Source: Nocardia niwae NBRC 108934 = DSM 45340
GTDB taxonomy: Bacteria; Actinomycetota; Actinomycetes; Mycobacteriales; Mycobacteriaceae
Direction: 5' to 3'
NCBI RefSeq assembly: GCF_001613465.1
Contig: NZ_BDCK01000011.1
Coordinates: 62,001-126,000, forward strand
Length of the DNA stretch: 64,000 nt
Made by a program: the position numbers and the translations under genes. This document shows, one piece after another, positions 43,760-51,542 of the stretch (position 1 is its first letter; every line of letters begins with the position of its first letter). The notes below the pieces were generated by a model. That model saw only the letters and a program-made list of their open reading frames with translations. It made no database searches and had not been told where the DNA came from.

Positions 43760-44854
43760 TCAGAGCGTGAGACCGACGGTGACCGGTTCCGGTTCCAAAC
43801 GGATCCCGAAACGCTCGGCGACGCCGTCGCGGACCGTCCGGGCCAGCGCCACCAGATCGGCCGCGCTCGCGGCGCCGCGATTGGTCAGCGCCAGTGTGTG
43901 TTTCGTCGACAGTCGGGCGGGCGCCCCGTCGCCGGGAAAGCCCTTGGCGAATCCCGCCCGCTCGATCAGCCAGCCCGCGGAGAACTTGACCCCGTCCGGC
44001 GCCGGGTAGGTCGGCACCGCGACGTCGCCCACGTGAGCGGCGATCGCGGCGCGTACCTGCGCCTCCCGTTCCGGCGCGACCACCGGGTTGGTGAAAAACG
44101 ATCCCGCACTCCAGGTGTCGTGATCGGCGGGATCCAGCACCATGCCTTTGCCCGCCCGCAACCGCAGGACCGCTTCCCTGACCTGCGCCGCGGGCCGGGA
44201 CTCGCCGACCGCGGCGCCCAGCGTCGATGCCAGTTCGCCGTACCGCAGCGGCACGCTGGAACCGTCGGTGCGCAAAGCGAAGTCGACCGCGAGCACGACG
44301 GCGTCGTCACGGTGCTTGAGCACGCTGGTGCGGTAACCGAAGCCGAGTTCGCCCGGTTCCACCCAGCGAACCTCCCCGGTGGCGCGGTCCAGCAGGCGTG
44401 CCCGGCGCAGCAGGTTCGCCACCTCCGCGCCGTAGGCCCCCACGTTCTGCACGGGCGTCGCACCGGCCGAGCCGGGAATGCCGGACAGGCACTCCAGCCC
44501 GCCGAGGCCCGCGGCGACTGTCGCGCGCACCACGTCGTCCCAGTTCGCGCCGGCCTCGGCGACCACGCCGCCGTCGCCGATCTCGACACCGGTGGTGGCG
44601 ACCCGCACCACCACGCCGTCGAAGCCGTCATCGGCGATCAGCAGATTCGAGCCACCGGCGAGCAGCAGTATCGGGACGCCCGCCGCGTCCAGCGCGCGCA
44701 CCGTCGCGACCAGCGCCTCGGTCGTCGCGCAGTCGGCGACCAGAGCGGGCCCGCCCACCCGCAGTGTGGTCAGCTCCGAAAGCGGCACGTCCGCGCGCAG
44801 CCGCGCACCGGTACCGGCGAGGAGTTCCGACGGCACCACTCGTGAAGTTCGCAC
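43760..44854 (-). CDS. murB: UDP-N-acetylenolpyruvoylglucosamine reductase
   Basis: 364 residues from this GTG. FAD enzyme that completes UDP-MurNAc. Seen: [88 protein letters not shown] and the catalytic Ser region [12 protein letters not shown]. The exact start is unclear: GTG codons also occur at 44839 and 44836, and a minus-strand TAGCAT just upstream of 44854 could be a -10, which would favour one of the later starts. Confidence 0.94.
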   Translation of the reverse strand: MRTSRVVPSELLAGTGARLRADVPLSELTTLRVGGPALVADCATTEALVATVRALDAAGVPILLLAGGSNLLIADDGFDGVVVRVATTGVEIGDGGVVAEAGANWDDVVRATVAAGLGGLECLSGIPGSAGATPVQNVGAYGAEVANLLRRARLLDRATGEVRWVEPGELGFGYRTSVLKHRDDAVVLAVDFALRTDGSSVPLRYGELASTLGAAVGESRPAAQVREAVLRLRAGKGMVLDPADHDTWSAGSFFTNPVVAPEREAQVRAAIAAHVGDVAVPTYPAPDGVKFSAGWLIERAGFAKGFPGDGAPARLSTKHTLALTNRGAASAADLVALARTVRDGVAERFGIRLEPEPVTVGLTL

Positions 44855-45038
44855 GATGCTAAACGGTAGCGTGCGCCCTGATGACCGCACGCTCGCGTAT
44901 TCCGCCTCGGGCAGATCGGGGGCGTCACTCCCGAAGCTCGAACGCCCGGTTGCGGCGCCCACTGACAGCTATTCGCCAGCGTATTTCCACCGCAGGCAGC
45001 TCCGGCGGCACGACTCGTGCGGCTCCAGCGCCGCACGG

Positions 45039-45055
45039 TAGCGTGTGCACCCATG
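45039..45055 (+). promoter_or_regulatory. Leaderless-type -10 (TAGCGT) before the first DUF2505 gene
   Basis: TAGCGT at 45039-45044, 8 bases, then ATG at 45053; no Shine-Dalgarno. The surrounding 50 bases resemble the sequence at 44831-44883 on the far side of the murB start. Confidence 0.5.
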
Positions 45056-45538
45056 GCTACACCGCTGGCGTACACGGCCCGCTACTCTCATCCGCCCGCC
45101 GCGGTGCGCGCGGCTTTCGCGAACGACCAGTACTGGAAGGATCGCATCGCGGCGGTCGGTGGCCCCAACGCCCGGCTGGATTCGGTCACCGTCAGCGGTG
45201 ACCAGGCGCGCGTCGAGATGGTGCAGGCCATCCCCGCCGAGCAGCTGCCGCCCGCGATCACCGCGGTGCGCCCCGGCGACCTGATCATTCCGCGCGCCGA
45301 ACAATGGACCGGAGACGAGGCCACCTTCGAAGCCCGCGTCGAGGGCGCGCCCGCCGAGGTGCGCGGCACCATCACCCTGGCCGCCGAGGGCTCCGGCGCC
45401 GTCGCCACGGTCGAGGGCACCATCGAGGTCAAGATTCCGCTGTTCGGCGGCAAGATCGAGAAGGCGATCGCGGAGCACCTCACCGAGCTGTTGAAGAACG
45501 AGGCCGAGTTCACCGCCACCTGGCTCGCGGAGCACTGA
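45053..45538 (+). CDS. DUF2505 family protein
   Basis: 161 residues. START/SRPBCC-like fold as in DUF2505: LAYTARYSHPPAAVRAAFAN, QYWKDRIAAVGGPNARLDSV, QAIPAEQLPPAITAVRPGDL, EQWTGDEATFEARVEGAPAE and the closing FGGKIEKAIAEHLTELLKNE then FTATWL. Followed by a second member of the same family, so the pair is probably a tandem duplication. Ligand unknown. Confidence 0.85.
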   Translation: MATPLAYTARYSHPPAAVRAAFANDQYWKDRIAAVGGPNARLDSVTVSGDQARVEMVQAIPAEQLPPAITAVRPGDLIIPRAEQWTGDEATFEARVEGAPAEVRGTITLAAEGSGAVATVEGTIEVKIPLFGGKIEKAIAEHLTELLKNEAEFTATWLAEH

Positions 45539-45645
45539 CCCACCCGGCGCGTGCGGGCATTGTTCGACGTCACACCCCACGGTCCCCGCGTTCGTGGCTG
45601 GTGGGTACTCCACCCGCCCGCCGAGGTCGGCGCCGTCGCACCCAG

Positions 45646-45662
45646 TAACGTGTGAGCCCATG
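45646..45662 (+). promoter_or_regulatory. Leaderless-type -10 (TAACGT) before the second DUF2505 gene
   Basis: TAACGT at 45646-45651, 8 bases, then ATG at 45660; no Shine-Dalgarno. Same spacing and flanks (GTG-x-G-C/A-C-C-C before ATG) as the first DUF2505 gene. Confidence 0.5.
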
Positions 45663-46181
45663 GCACGCCGATTGGACTACTCCGCCCGCTATCCGCTGCA
45701 CACCACGAAAGAGCTGTACGCGGCGCTGTCGAACCGCGACTACTGGGAAGCGCGGATGGAAGAGATGCGGAAGCTCACTCCCGGCAACCAGGTGGTCCGG
45801 CTGGAGGCGAGCGACGGCGGCATCGACGTCGAACTGCATCACGTCCTGCCCCGCGACATGCTGCCGGAGATCGCCCAGACGGTGATGCGCAAGGACATGG
45901 TGATCACCCGCAAGGAGTCCTACAGCCCGTACGACGCCGAGGAGACCACCGGCAAGTACTCGGCGTCCATCCCGGCGGGGCCCGGCAGCCTGGGCGGCGC
46001 CATCCGCCTGTTCCCCACCGAGACCGGCTGCACCATGCGCTTCGCCTCGGAGGCGAAGGTGTTCATTCCCATGGTCGGGCCGCGCCTGGAACAGCTGATG
46101 CTGGTCAACCTGGTCGACCTGTTCCGCGGCGAAGCAGAGTTCACGGTGCGGTGGCTGGAAGAACAGCACTCCACTCGCTGA
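45660..46181 (+). CDS. DUF2505 family protein
   Basis: 173 residues, paralogue of the preceding protein: LDYSARYPLHTTKELYAALS, NRDYWEARMEEMRKLTPGNQ, HHVLPRDMLPEIAQTVMRKD, FPTETGCTMRFASEAKVFIP and ending with LVDLFRGEAEFTVRWLEE. The alignment with its neighbour is obvious at the N-terminus (YSARY against YTARY) and the last 25 residues. Likely counterpart of Rv0481c. It overlaps the following methyltransferase start by 31 bases. Confidence 0.85.
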   Translation: MARRLDYSARYPLHTTKELYAALSNRDYWEARMEEMRKLTPGNQVVRLEASDGGIDVELHHVLPRDMLPEIAQTVMRKDMVITRKESYSPYDAEETTGKYSASIPAGPGSLGGAIRLFPTETGCTMRFASEAKVFIPMVGPRLEQLMLVNLVDLFRGEAEFTVRWLEEQHSTR

Positions 46182-46957
46182 CCAAACCGGTCGGCACCAT
46201 CACCCGCGGCACCACCGCCGTCAACCGTCTCCGCCGCAGCGATCGCTGGCTGATCAACGACGAATCCGTCGCCGACCGGTTGCGCGGCGCGCCTGATCCA
46301 CTGGTGGTCGACCTCGGCTACGGCGCGAGCCCCTGGACCACGTTCGAGCTGGCCGCGCGGCTGCGCACGATCCGCCCCGACGTGCGGGTGGTCGGGCTCG
46401 AGATCGATCCGCGGCGCGTGGTGCCCGGCCGCGACGGCGTCACCTTCGCGCGCGGCGGCTTCGAATTGGCCGGGATGCGACCTGTGCTGGTGCGCGCCTT
46501 CAACGTGCTGCGGCAGTATCCGGAATCGGCGGTGCCCGAGGCGTGGTCGACCGTCCTGGCCGGGCTGGCGCCGGACGGCTTGCTGGTCGACGGCACCTGT
46601 GACGAGTTGGGCAGACGCTGCGCATGGGTCCTGCTCGACCGGGACGGGCCGCGCTCGCTCACGCTGGCCTGGGACCCGTTCACCGTGGAACGGCCCTCCG
46701 ACCTCGCCGAACGCTTGCCGAAGGCGTTGATCCACCGCAATGTCCCCGGCGAACCGATCCACGCGCTGCTCGCCGCCGCCGATCGCGCGTGGGCGCACGC
46801 CGCGCCGATGGCGCCGTTCGGTCCTCGCGTCCGCTGGCGCGCGGCCGCGCAGGCGCTGCGCGCCGAGGGCTTCCCGATTCGCTGCTACCGCCGCCGACTG
46901 CGCGACAACGTGCTCTCGGTGCCCTGGCAGGCGGTCGCGCCGCTCGATCGAGGCTGA
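46151..46957 (+). CDS. Class I SAM-dependent methyltransferase-like protein
   Basis: 268 residues. A nucleotide-binding-like motif PLVVDLGYGASPWTTFELAA and an acidic residue at the end of strand 2 (VVGLEIDPRRV) fit the SAM-binding half of a Rossmann methyltransferase; GLAPDGLLVDGTCDELGRR follows. The C-terminal half is Arg-rich and less conserved in appearance. It begins within the end of the DUF2505 gene (GTG start), suggesting translational coupling. The methyl acceptor is unknown. Confidence 0.75.
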   Translation: MAGRTALHSLTKPVGTITRGTTAVNRLRRSDRWLINDESVADRLRGAPDPLVVDLGYGASPWTTFELAARLRTIRPDVRVVGLEIDPRRVVPGRDGVTFARGGFELAGMRPVLVRAFNVLRQYPESAVPEAWSTVLAGLAPDGLLVDGTCDELGRRCAWVLLDRDGPRSLTLAWDPFTVERPSDLAERLPKALIHRNVPGEPIHALLAAADRAWAHAAPMAPFGPRVRWRAAAQALRAEGFPIRCYRRRLRDNVLSVPWQAVAPLDRG

Positions 46958-46969
46958 GGGCCGGTTTCG

Positions 46970-47578
46970 TCACGCTACGGCAAGCGCCTGGTACACCCGG
47001 CGCGCGGCGCGCGGCGACAAGCGCGCCCCCGCGTCGGTGATCTCCTCGCCCGCGCACCGGTGGATGGCCACCGCGTCGGCGACCACCTCGTTGAGAGCGG
47101 CCTGGCCGATATCGGCCTCGGCAAGGTCGAGCACCGTGCGCACCGGCGTCGTCACCAGGAACGGTCCCGTGGATTCCACGTCGGCGCCGGCCAGCGAGCG
47201 GCGCACCACCGCCAGCCGCGGCGTGACCGGCGGACGGCCCGTCCGGACCGACAGGTGCAGGAAGCGCGGGCGCAGGCTGCCGAGCCCGTGCAGCTCCGCC
47301 GCACTCTGGTGGGAAACGGCCGCGGCGCCGTCGAACCAGGCCGTCCACATCGCGTATTCGTCGAGTGGACCTTCCGGCCACCCGGCCAACCGCAGCATGC
47401 CGATTCCCGCCCTGGTCACCGAACCGTCGCCGAGGGCCACCCGCACCCGTGCCCCGCACCCCGTGCGCAGCACCTGCCGAGTCGTGAAGAAACCGGCGTG
47501 CCGACCCGCCCAGCGGCGCAGGACACGCCATCCTTGTTCCGCGGATCCGATCGCGCGGCTTGCCCCATCGCCAGCCAT
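46970..47578 (-). CDS. AbiEi-antitoxin-like DNA-binding protein
   Basis: 202 residues. N-terminal winged helix (WAGRHAGFFTTRQVLRTGCG) followed by the conserved actinobacterial block AAAVSHQSAAELHGLGSLRP, then a strand region and FLVTTPVRTVLDLAEADIG. This matches proteins annotated as type IV toxin-antitoxin AbiEi-family antitoxins. No AbiEii nucleotidyltransferase is adjacent, so it is an orphan and may be a stand-alone regulator. Divergent from the LmeA-like gene. Confidence 0.72.
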   Translation of the reverse strand: MAGDGASRAIGSAEQGWRVLRRWAGRHAGFFTTRQVLRTGCGARVRVALGDGSVTRAGIGMLRLAGWPEGPLDEYAMWTAWFDGAAAVSHQSAAELHGLGSLRPRFLHLSVRTGRPPVTPRLAVVRRSLAGADVESTGPFLVTTPVRTVLDLAEADIGQAALNEVVADAVAIHRCAGEEITDAGARLSPRAARRVYQALAVA

Positions 47579-47602
47579 GGACATCAGGCTACGCTCGGAT
47601 TT

Positions 47603-47618
47603 TGTGCTTCATGTCACA
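47603..47618. promoter_or_regulatory. CRP-like site in the divergent region
   Basis: TGTGCTTCATGTCACA matches the TGTGA-N6-TCACA consensus at 9 of 10 positions. It lies between the AbiEi-like gene (start 47578) and the LmeA-like gene (start 47678). It could place either gene under cAMP/CRP control. Confidence 0.35.
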
Positions 47619-47677
47619 TTCGAACCCCTCACTGCCTCCACAGAGACGGCTCAGAAAGGTCGGGAAGAATTTTGACC

Positions 47678-48400
47678 ATGAGTACGAACGCAACCTCCAC
47701 CTCGACGATCAACCGGCGAGGCCTGCTGATCGCCCTGACCGTGGTAGCGGTTCTGCTCGCCACGGTCCTGGTCGGCGGCGAGGCCTACGCCAGGCACACG
47801 GTCTCGAACTGCATCAGCTCGCAGTTCGAGAAGGAAATGGGATCGAAGATCGATGTGAGCTTCGGGCCCAAGCCGATGCTGCTCACCTGGATCGACGGCA
47901 AGGTGCCGTCGGTGCGCGTGAACAGTGCCGATTCCAAGTTCGGGCCCGCCGTCGGCATGGTGGTGCACGCCGTCTTCCGGGACGTCGACGTCGCCGACCA
48001 CAACGGCAGCGTGATCGGTAGCTCCTCGGCCGACGTGACCTGGAGCAACGAAGGGATCAAGGAGACACTCGGCGGCATGGTCAGCGGTGTGACCTCCTCG
48101 GCGAGTTCCGGCATGCTCACCCTGGCGGTGCTCGGCGGCATCGCCGAACTCCAGCTGAAGCCGCAGATCGTGAACGGCGCAGTACAGGTGGAGACGATGT
48201 CGGCGGAACTGCTCGGCATCGGTCTGCCCGCCGATTTCGTGCAGAGCATCGTCGACCTGTTCACTCAGAGTCTGCAGAGCTACCCGCTCGGCATGACCGC
48301 GACCGAGGTGAAGGTCACCGATTCGGGCGTCGACGTTCATCTCTCCGGTGGGCGTGCGCAACTCGAGCCCGCCGGTAACAGCTCCGACATGCGCTGCTGA
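47678..48400 (+). CDS. DUF2993 (LmeA-like) lipid-binding membrane-anchored protein
   Basis: 240 residues. One N-terminal membrane anchor (LLIALTVVAVLLATVLVG), then a DUF2993 domain: RHTVSNCISSQFEKEMGSKI, DVSFGPKPMLLTWIDGKVPS, VRVNSADSKFGP, LKPQIVNGAVQVETMSAELL and LPLGMTATEVKVTDSGVDV-like ending. The family includes mycobacterial LmeA, a periplasmic phospholipid-binding protein needed for lipomannan maturation. Upstream codons in frame overlap the opposite AbiEi-like gene and are rejected. Confidence 0.85.
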   Translation: MSTNATSTSTINRRGLLIALTVVAVLLATVLVGGEAYARHTVSNCISSQFEKEMGSKIDVSFGPKPMLLTWIDGKVPSVRVNSADSKFGPAVGMVVHAVFRDVDVADHNGSVIGSSSADVTWSNEGIKETLGGMVSGVTSSASSGMLTLAVLGGIAELQLKPQIVNGAVQVETMSAELLGIGLPADFVQSIVDLFTQSLQSYPLGMTATEVKVTDSGVDVHLSGGRAQLEPAGNSSDMRC

Positions 48401-48471
48401 CGCGCGGCGGCGCAACATCTTCGGGAGGCGCGGGGGCGAACCGGAAGGCCGCGAAGCCTTCCCGGCGCCGG

Positions 48472-49140
48472 TCAGGCCGGGAAACCGTCGAGCACGTCGC
48501 GCGACTTGGACAGCCCGAGCCGGGTCGCGCCCGCCGCGATCATCTCCGCCGCCGCCTCCGCGGTTCTGATGCCGCCGCTGGCCTTGACGCCGAGACGGTT
48601 GCCGACCGTCTCGGCCATCAATCCCACCGCGTGGGCGCTCGCGCCGCCCGCGGGATGAAATCCCGTGGAAGTCTTCACGAAATCGGCGCCCGCGCGTTCG
48701 GCGACCCGGCACACCTGCACGATCGCTTCGTCCGGCAGCGCGGCGGACTCGATGATCACTTTCAGCAGCGCCCGATCGCCCACCGCCTCGCGCACCGTGA
48801 CGATGTCGGCGAGCACCGCGGTGTAATCCCCCGCGCGGGCCGCGCCGACGTCGATGACCATGTCGACCTCGGCCGCGCCCTGATCCACCGCGAGCCGCGC
48901 CTCGGCGCCCTTCACCAGCGAATGATGCTTGCCCGAAGGGAATCCGGCGACTGTCGCGACCACGAGCCCGGGGGCGCGCACCGGCAACATGGACGGCGAC
49001 ACACAGATCGCGAGCACACCCAACGCCCGCGCGTCTTCGATGAGCGTGTCGACCTCTTCGCGCGTCGCCTCCGGTGCGAGCAGCGTGTGATCGATCATGG
49101 CGGCCACTTCGGCCCTGGTCAGCGACGTGGAACTTGCCAT
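48472..49140 (-). CDS. deoC: Deoxyribose-phosphate aldolase
   Basis: 222 residues. Class I aldolase cleaving deoxyribose-5-phosphate. Seen: [75 protein letters not shown], the Schiff-base lysine in [15 protein letters not shown] and [19 protein letters not shown] end. The start is the ATG before A-S-S-T-S-L-T-R; longer frames upstream have atypical codons. Confidence 0.96.
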   Translation of the reverse strand: MASSTSLTRAEVAAMIDHTLLAPEATREEVDTLIEDARALGVLAICVSPSMLPVRAPGLVVATVAGFPSGKHHSLVKGAEARLAVDQGAAEVDMVIDVGAARAGDYTAVLADIVTVREAVGDRALLKVIIESAALPDEAIVQVCRVAERAGADFVKTSTGFHPAGGASAHAVGLMAETVGNRLGVKASGGIRTAEAAAEMIAAGATRLGLSKSRDVLDGFPA

Positions 49141-49263
49141 GGGGTCAGAGTCTGGCACACGCGGCGCGAATTCCGTTGCGCGCCTGGCGGCACTTCCCGC
49201 ACACTCGTAACTGATGGCGCATCGGAGAGCGTGACGCCACGGTCGACTGACTAACGTGTGCGG

Positions 49264-49302
49264 ATGGGTCCTACTTCGTTCGGGAGGAGACGACTGTGCT
49301 GA
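49264..49302 (+). CDS. 12-codon micro-ORF overlapping the GNAT gene start
   Basis: TAACGT (49252-49257) is followed by 6 bases and an ATG, a leaderless arrangement. That ATG opens the peptide [12 protein letters not shown], whose stop (49300-49302) overlaps the next gene's GTG at 49296. The Shine-Dalgarno of the GNAT gene (GGGAGGAG) lies inside it. It could regulate or couple translation of the GNAT gene. Confidence 0.35.
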   Translation: MGPTSFGRRRLC

Positions 49303-49850
49303 TCCGTCGCGAACGCGCCGACGACGCCGTTGCGATCGCGGCGGTGCATCGCAGCGCATTCGCACCGCGCTATGCCTCTGCCGACGCGTCCGGTGGTGCG
49401 TCCGGCGGCCGGGGTAGCGCGGATCCTCCCGAGGTGGACCTGGTCGCGCAGTTGCGTAGTGACGAGGGCTGGATTCCCACGCTCTCGCTGGTGGCGATCG
49501 AGCACGACAGCGTGGTCGGTCACCTGTGCCTGACCAGAGCCGCCGTCGGCCCGTTCCCGGTGCTGGCACTCGGCCCGATCGGCGTTCTCGCCGACCACCA
49601 GGGCTCCGGCGTCGGCTCGGCCCTCATGCACGCGGCTCTGGGCGCCGCCGACGCCCTCGACGAACCACTGATCGGCCTGCTCGGCAGCCTGGAGTTCTAC
49701 CCCCGCTTCGGTTTCGTCCCCGCCGCTCGTCTCGGCATCACCCCGGACGACCCGGCTTGGATCAGCCACTTCCAGGTCCGCTCCCTGTCGGCCTACGACT
49801 CCCAGATCGTCGGCGAATTCCATTACGCGGAGCCGTTTTACAACCTTTGA
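49296..49850 (+). CDS. GNAT-family N-acetyltransferase
   Basis: 184 residues. Acetyl-CoA-binding loop in [20 protein letters not shown], preceded by strands [16 protein letters not shown] and [11 protein letters not shown], followed by [19 protein letters not shown]. This is the YhbS/GNAT type. The start is GTG with GGGAGGAG 6 bases upstream. A 12-codon ORF overlaps the start. Substrate unknown. Confidence 0.9.
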   Translation: MLIRRERADDAVAIAAVHRSAFAPRYASADASGGASGGRGSADPPEVDLVAQLRSDEGWIPTLSLVAIEHDSVVGHLCLTRAAVGPFPVLALGPIGVLADHQGSGVGSALMHAALGAADALDEPLIGLLGSLEFYPRFGFVPAARLGITPDDPAWISHFQVRSLSAYDSQIVGEFHYAEPFYNL

Positions 49851-49963
49851 GCGGCATCGCTCGGCTCAGGCGCCTCGATGCGCAGACCCACGCGCTGCAC
49901 GGTATTCCGCACCTCGACCTCGGTGGGTTCCGCCCCGATCCGGTGCGCGCGGCGTTGCGGACG

Positions 49964-50380
49964 TTAAGCCCACGGGTTGATCACGGATACTCCGGCAGCT
50001 CGGAAAGGCGCGGTATCGCGAGTGGCGACGGCCATCCGAGCGGCGCCGGCTATCGCGGCGATATATCCGTCGGCCGTGCCGATCGCGGCTCCGGTGGCGC
50101 GGGCCGTGGCCACGAGTTCGGCGTACTGCGCGGAAGCAGTCAGGTCGAATGCGAGTACCCGTTCCGCGAAGAGAGGTAATACCCGGGCTTCGAACCTGTC
50201 GCGCAGATTGTCCCGCCGCCTGCCCGCGGGCATCGCGGCAGTCCCGAACCGCAGCTCGGCCACTGTGATGGCCGACAGGTACAGAGTGCGCAGCGGTTGA
50301 GCATCGATCCGAGCGACTACACGAGAGTCCGGCGCCTTCCGCAGCGGCTCGAGAATGACATTCGTATCGAGGATGATCAC
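49964..50380 (-). CDS. VapC-type PIN-domain ribonuclease toxin
   Basis: 138 residues. PIN acidic residues: Asp5 in MIILDTNVILEPLRK, Glu in SAITVAELRFGTAAMPAGRR, Asp in FDLTASAQYAELVATA and Asp in GTADGYIAAIAGAARMAVAT. FitB/VapC subgroup by these motifs. The GTG start overlaps the antitoxin stop (GTGA). The catalytic set looks intact, while the antitoxin is shortened at its N-terminus. Confidence 0.9.
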   Translation of the reverse strand: MIILDTNVILEPLRKAPDSRVVARIDAQPLRTLYLSAITVAELRFGTAAMPAGRRRDNLRDRFEARVLPLFAERVLAFDLTASAQYAELVATARATGAAIGTADGYIAAIAGAARMAVATRDTAPFRAAGVSVINPWA

Positions 50381-50634
50381 TCGAACTCCACGGGGGCGAC
50401 GGGCTGCCGGTCACGGGCGTTCAACTCGTCGAGCTCCTCGTCGGTGAGTTCAACCTCCCGACCGATCTCCGCCGACATCGATCCGAGCTCGACCTGCGCC
50501 ACAGGAGTGACGGCTTCGATGAGGATTGCCCGGACTTCCGCCTCCGTGCTGCGCCCATGCTGCGCGGCACGGACACGCAGCGCTTCCGAAGGCGCGGCCA
50601 TCCCTGTGCGGCGCACCTGCGAGGATGAACGCAT
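50377..50634 (-). CDS. FitA/VapB-type antitoxin with an abnormal N-terminus
   Basis: 85 residues. The helix-turn region LRVRAAQHGRSTEAEVRAIL is the standard FitA-type ribbon-helix-helix, and the acidic tail (EVELTDEELDELNARD) is the toxin-binding part. The expected N-terminal beta-strand (M-x-x-I-x-I-R-x-L) is missing; instead there is M-R-S-S-S-Q-V-R-R-T-G-M-A-A-P. The coding start abuts the divergent purU start codon (bases 50633-50634 shared), so the promoter and strand-encoding bases appear to have been replaced. DNA binding and autoregulation may be lost. Confidence 0.75.
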   Translation of the reverse strand: MRSSSQVRRTGMAAPSEALRVRAAQHGRSTEAEVRAILIEAVTPVAQVELGSMSAEIGREVELTDEELDELNARDRQPVAPVEFE

Positions 50635-51523
50635 GAGTTCCGCTCCACCCGCCCTGGACGACCGCCGCTACGTGCTGACGCTCGGCTGTAAGGATCGTCC
50701 GGGCATCATCGCCGGGATCACGTCGTTCATCGCCGAGTTCGGCGGCTCGATCGTGGAGGCGGGGTACCACTCCGACGTGGAGACGGGCTGGTTCTTCACT
50801 CGCCAGGCGATCAAGGCCGCGACGGTGCCGTTCGGGCTCGCGGAGTTGCGTGATCGGTTCGCGGGGGTAGCGGCGGGCCTGGGACCGGAGACCGAATGGC
50901 AGCTGCTGGACTCCAGGTCGCGCCGCCGCGCGGTACTGCTGGTCAGCAAGGACGGTCACTGCCTGCACGACCTGCTCGGACGCGCCGCCAGCGGTGAGCT
51001 GCCCGCCACCATCGAGGCGGTGATCGGCAACCACCCGGATCTCGCGGGGATGACCGAGGCGCACGGGGTGAAGTTCCATCATGTGCCGTTCCCGAAGGAT
51101 CCGGCCGAGCGCGGTCCCGCCTTCGAGGAGGTCCGCGCCCTGGTGGACGCGCACGACCCGCACGCGGTGGTGCTGGCGCGGTTCATGCAGGTGCTGCCCG
51201 CCGAGCTGTGTGAGCACTGGGCGGGCAAGGCCATCAACATCCACCACAGCTTCTTGCCCTCGTTCGTCGGCGCCCGCCCCTACCACCAGGCATTCGCCCG
51301 CGGTGTGAAACTGATCGGCGCGACCTGCCACTACGTGACCGCGGAACTGGACGCGGGCCCGATCATCGAGCAGGACGTCATCCGCATCGACCACGCGGAC
51401 GAAGTGCGCGACATGGTCCGCCAGGGCCGCGACATCGAGCGGGTGGTGCTCGCGCGCGGACTGCGCTGGCACCTCGAGGGACGCGTCCTGGTGCACGGCC
51501 GCCGGACGGTCGTCTTCTCCTGA
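50633..51523 (+). CDS. purU: Formyltetrahydrofolate deformylase
   Basis: 296 residues. N-terminal ACT domain (YVLTLGCKDRPGIIAGITSF) and C-terminal formyltransferase-like hydrolase domain with AVLLVSKDGHCLHDLLGRA, INIHHSFLPSFVGARPYHQA (catalytic Asn and His) and CHYVTAELDAGPIIEQD (catalytic Asp). Releases formate from 10-formyl-THF, balancing one-carbon units for purine synthesis. GAGGA is 7 bases before the ATG. The start lies back to back with the antitoxin. Confidence 0.95.
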   Translation: MSSAPPALDDRRYVLTLGCKDRPGIIAGITSFIAEFGGSIVEAGYHSDVETGWFFTRQAIKAATVPFGLAELRDRFAGVAAGLGPETEWQLLDSRSRRRAVLLVSKDGHCLHDLLGRAASGELPATIEAVIGNHPDLAGMTEAHGVKFHHVPFPKDPAERGPAFEEVRALVDAHDPHAVVLARFMQVLPAELCEHWAGKAINIHHSFLPSFVGARPYHQAFARGVKLIGATCHYVTAELDAGPIIEQDVIRIDHADEVRDMVRQGRDIERVVLARGLRWHLEGRVLVHGRRTVVFS

Positions 51524-51542
51524 CCGGCGCGCTCTCGGCGGG

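Noticed and set aside
44881..45201. 106-codon plus-strand frame behind a leaderless-type -10
   Set aside because: It is Arg/Ser-rich, runs into the DUF2505 gene in the wrong frame and has no domain. Kept only as a promoter-duplication observation.
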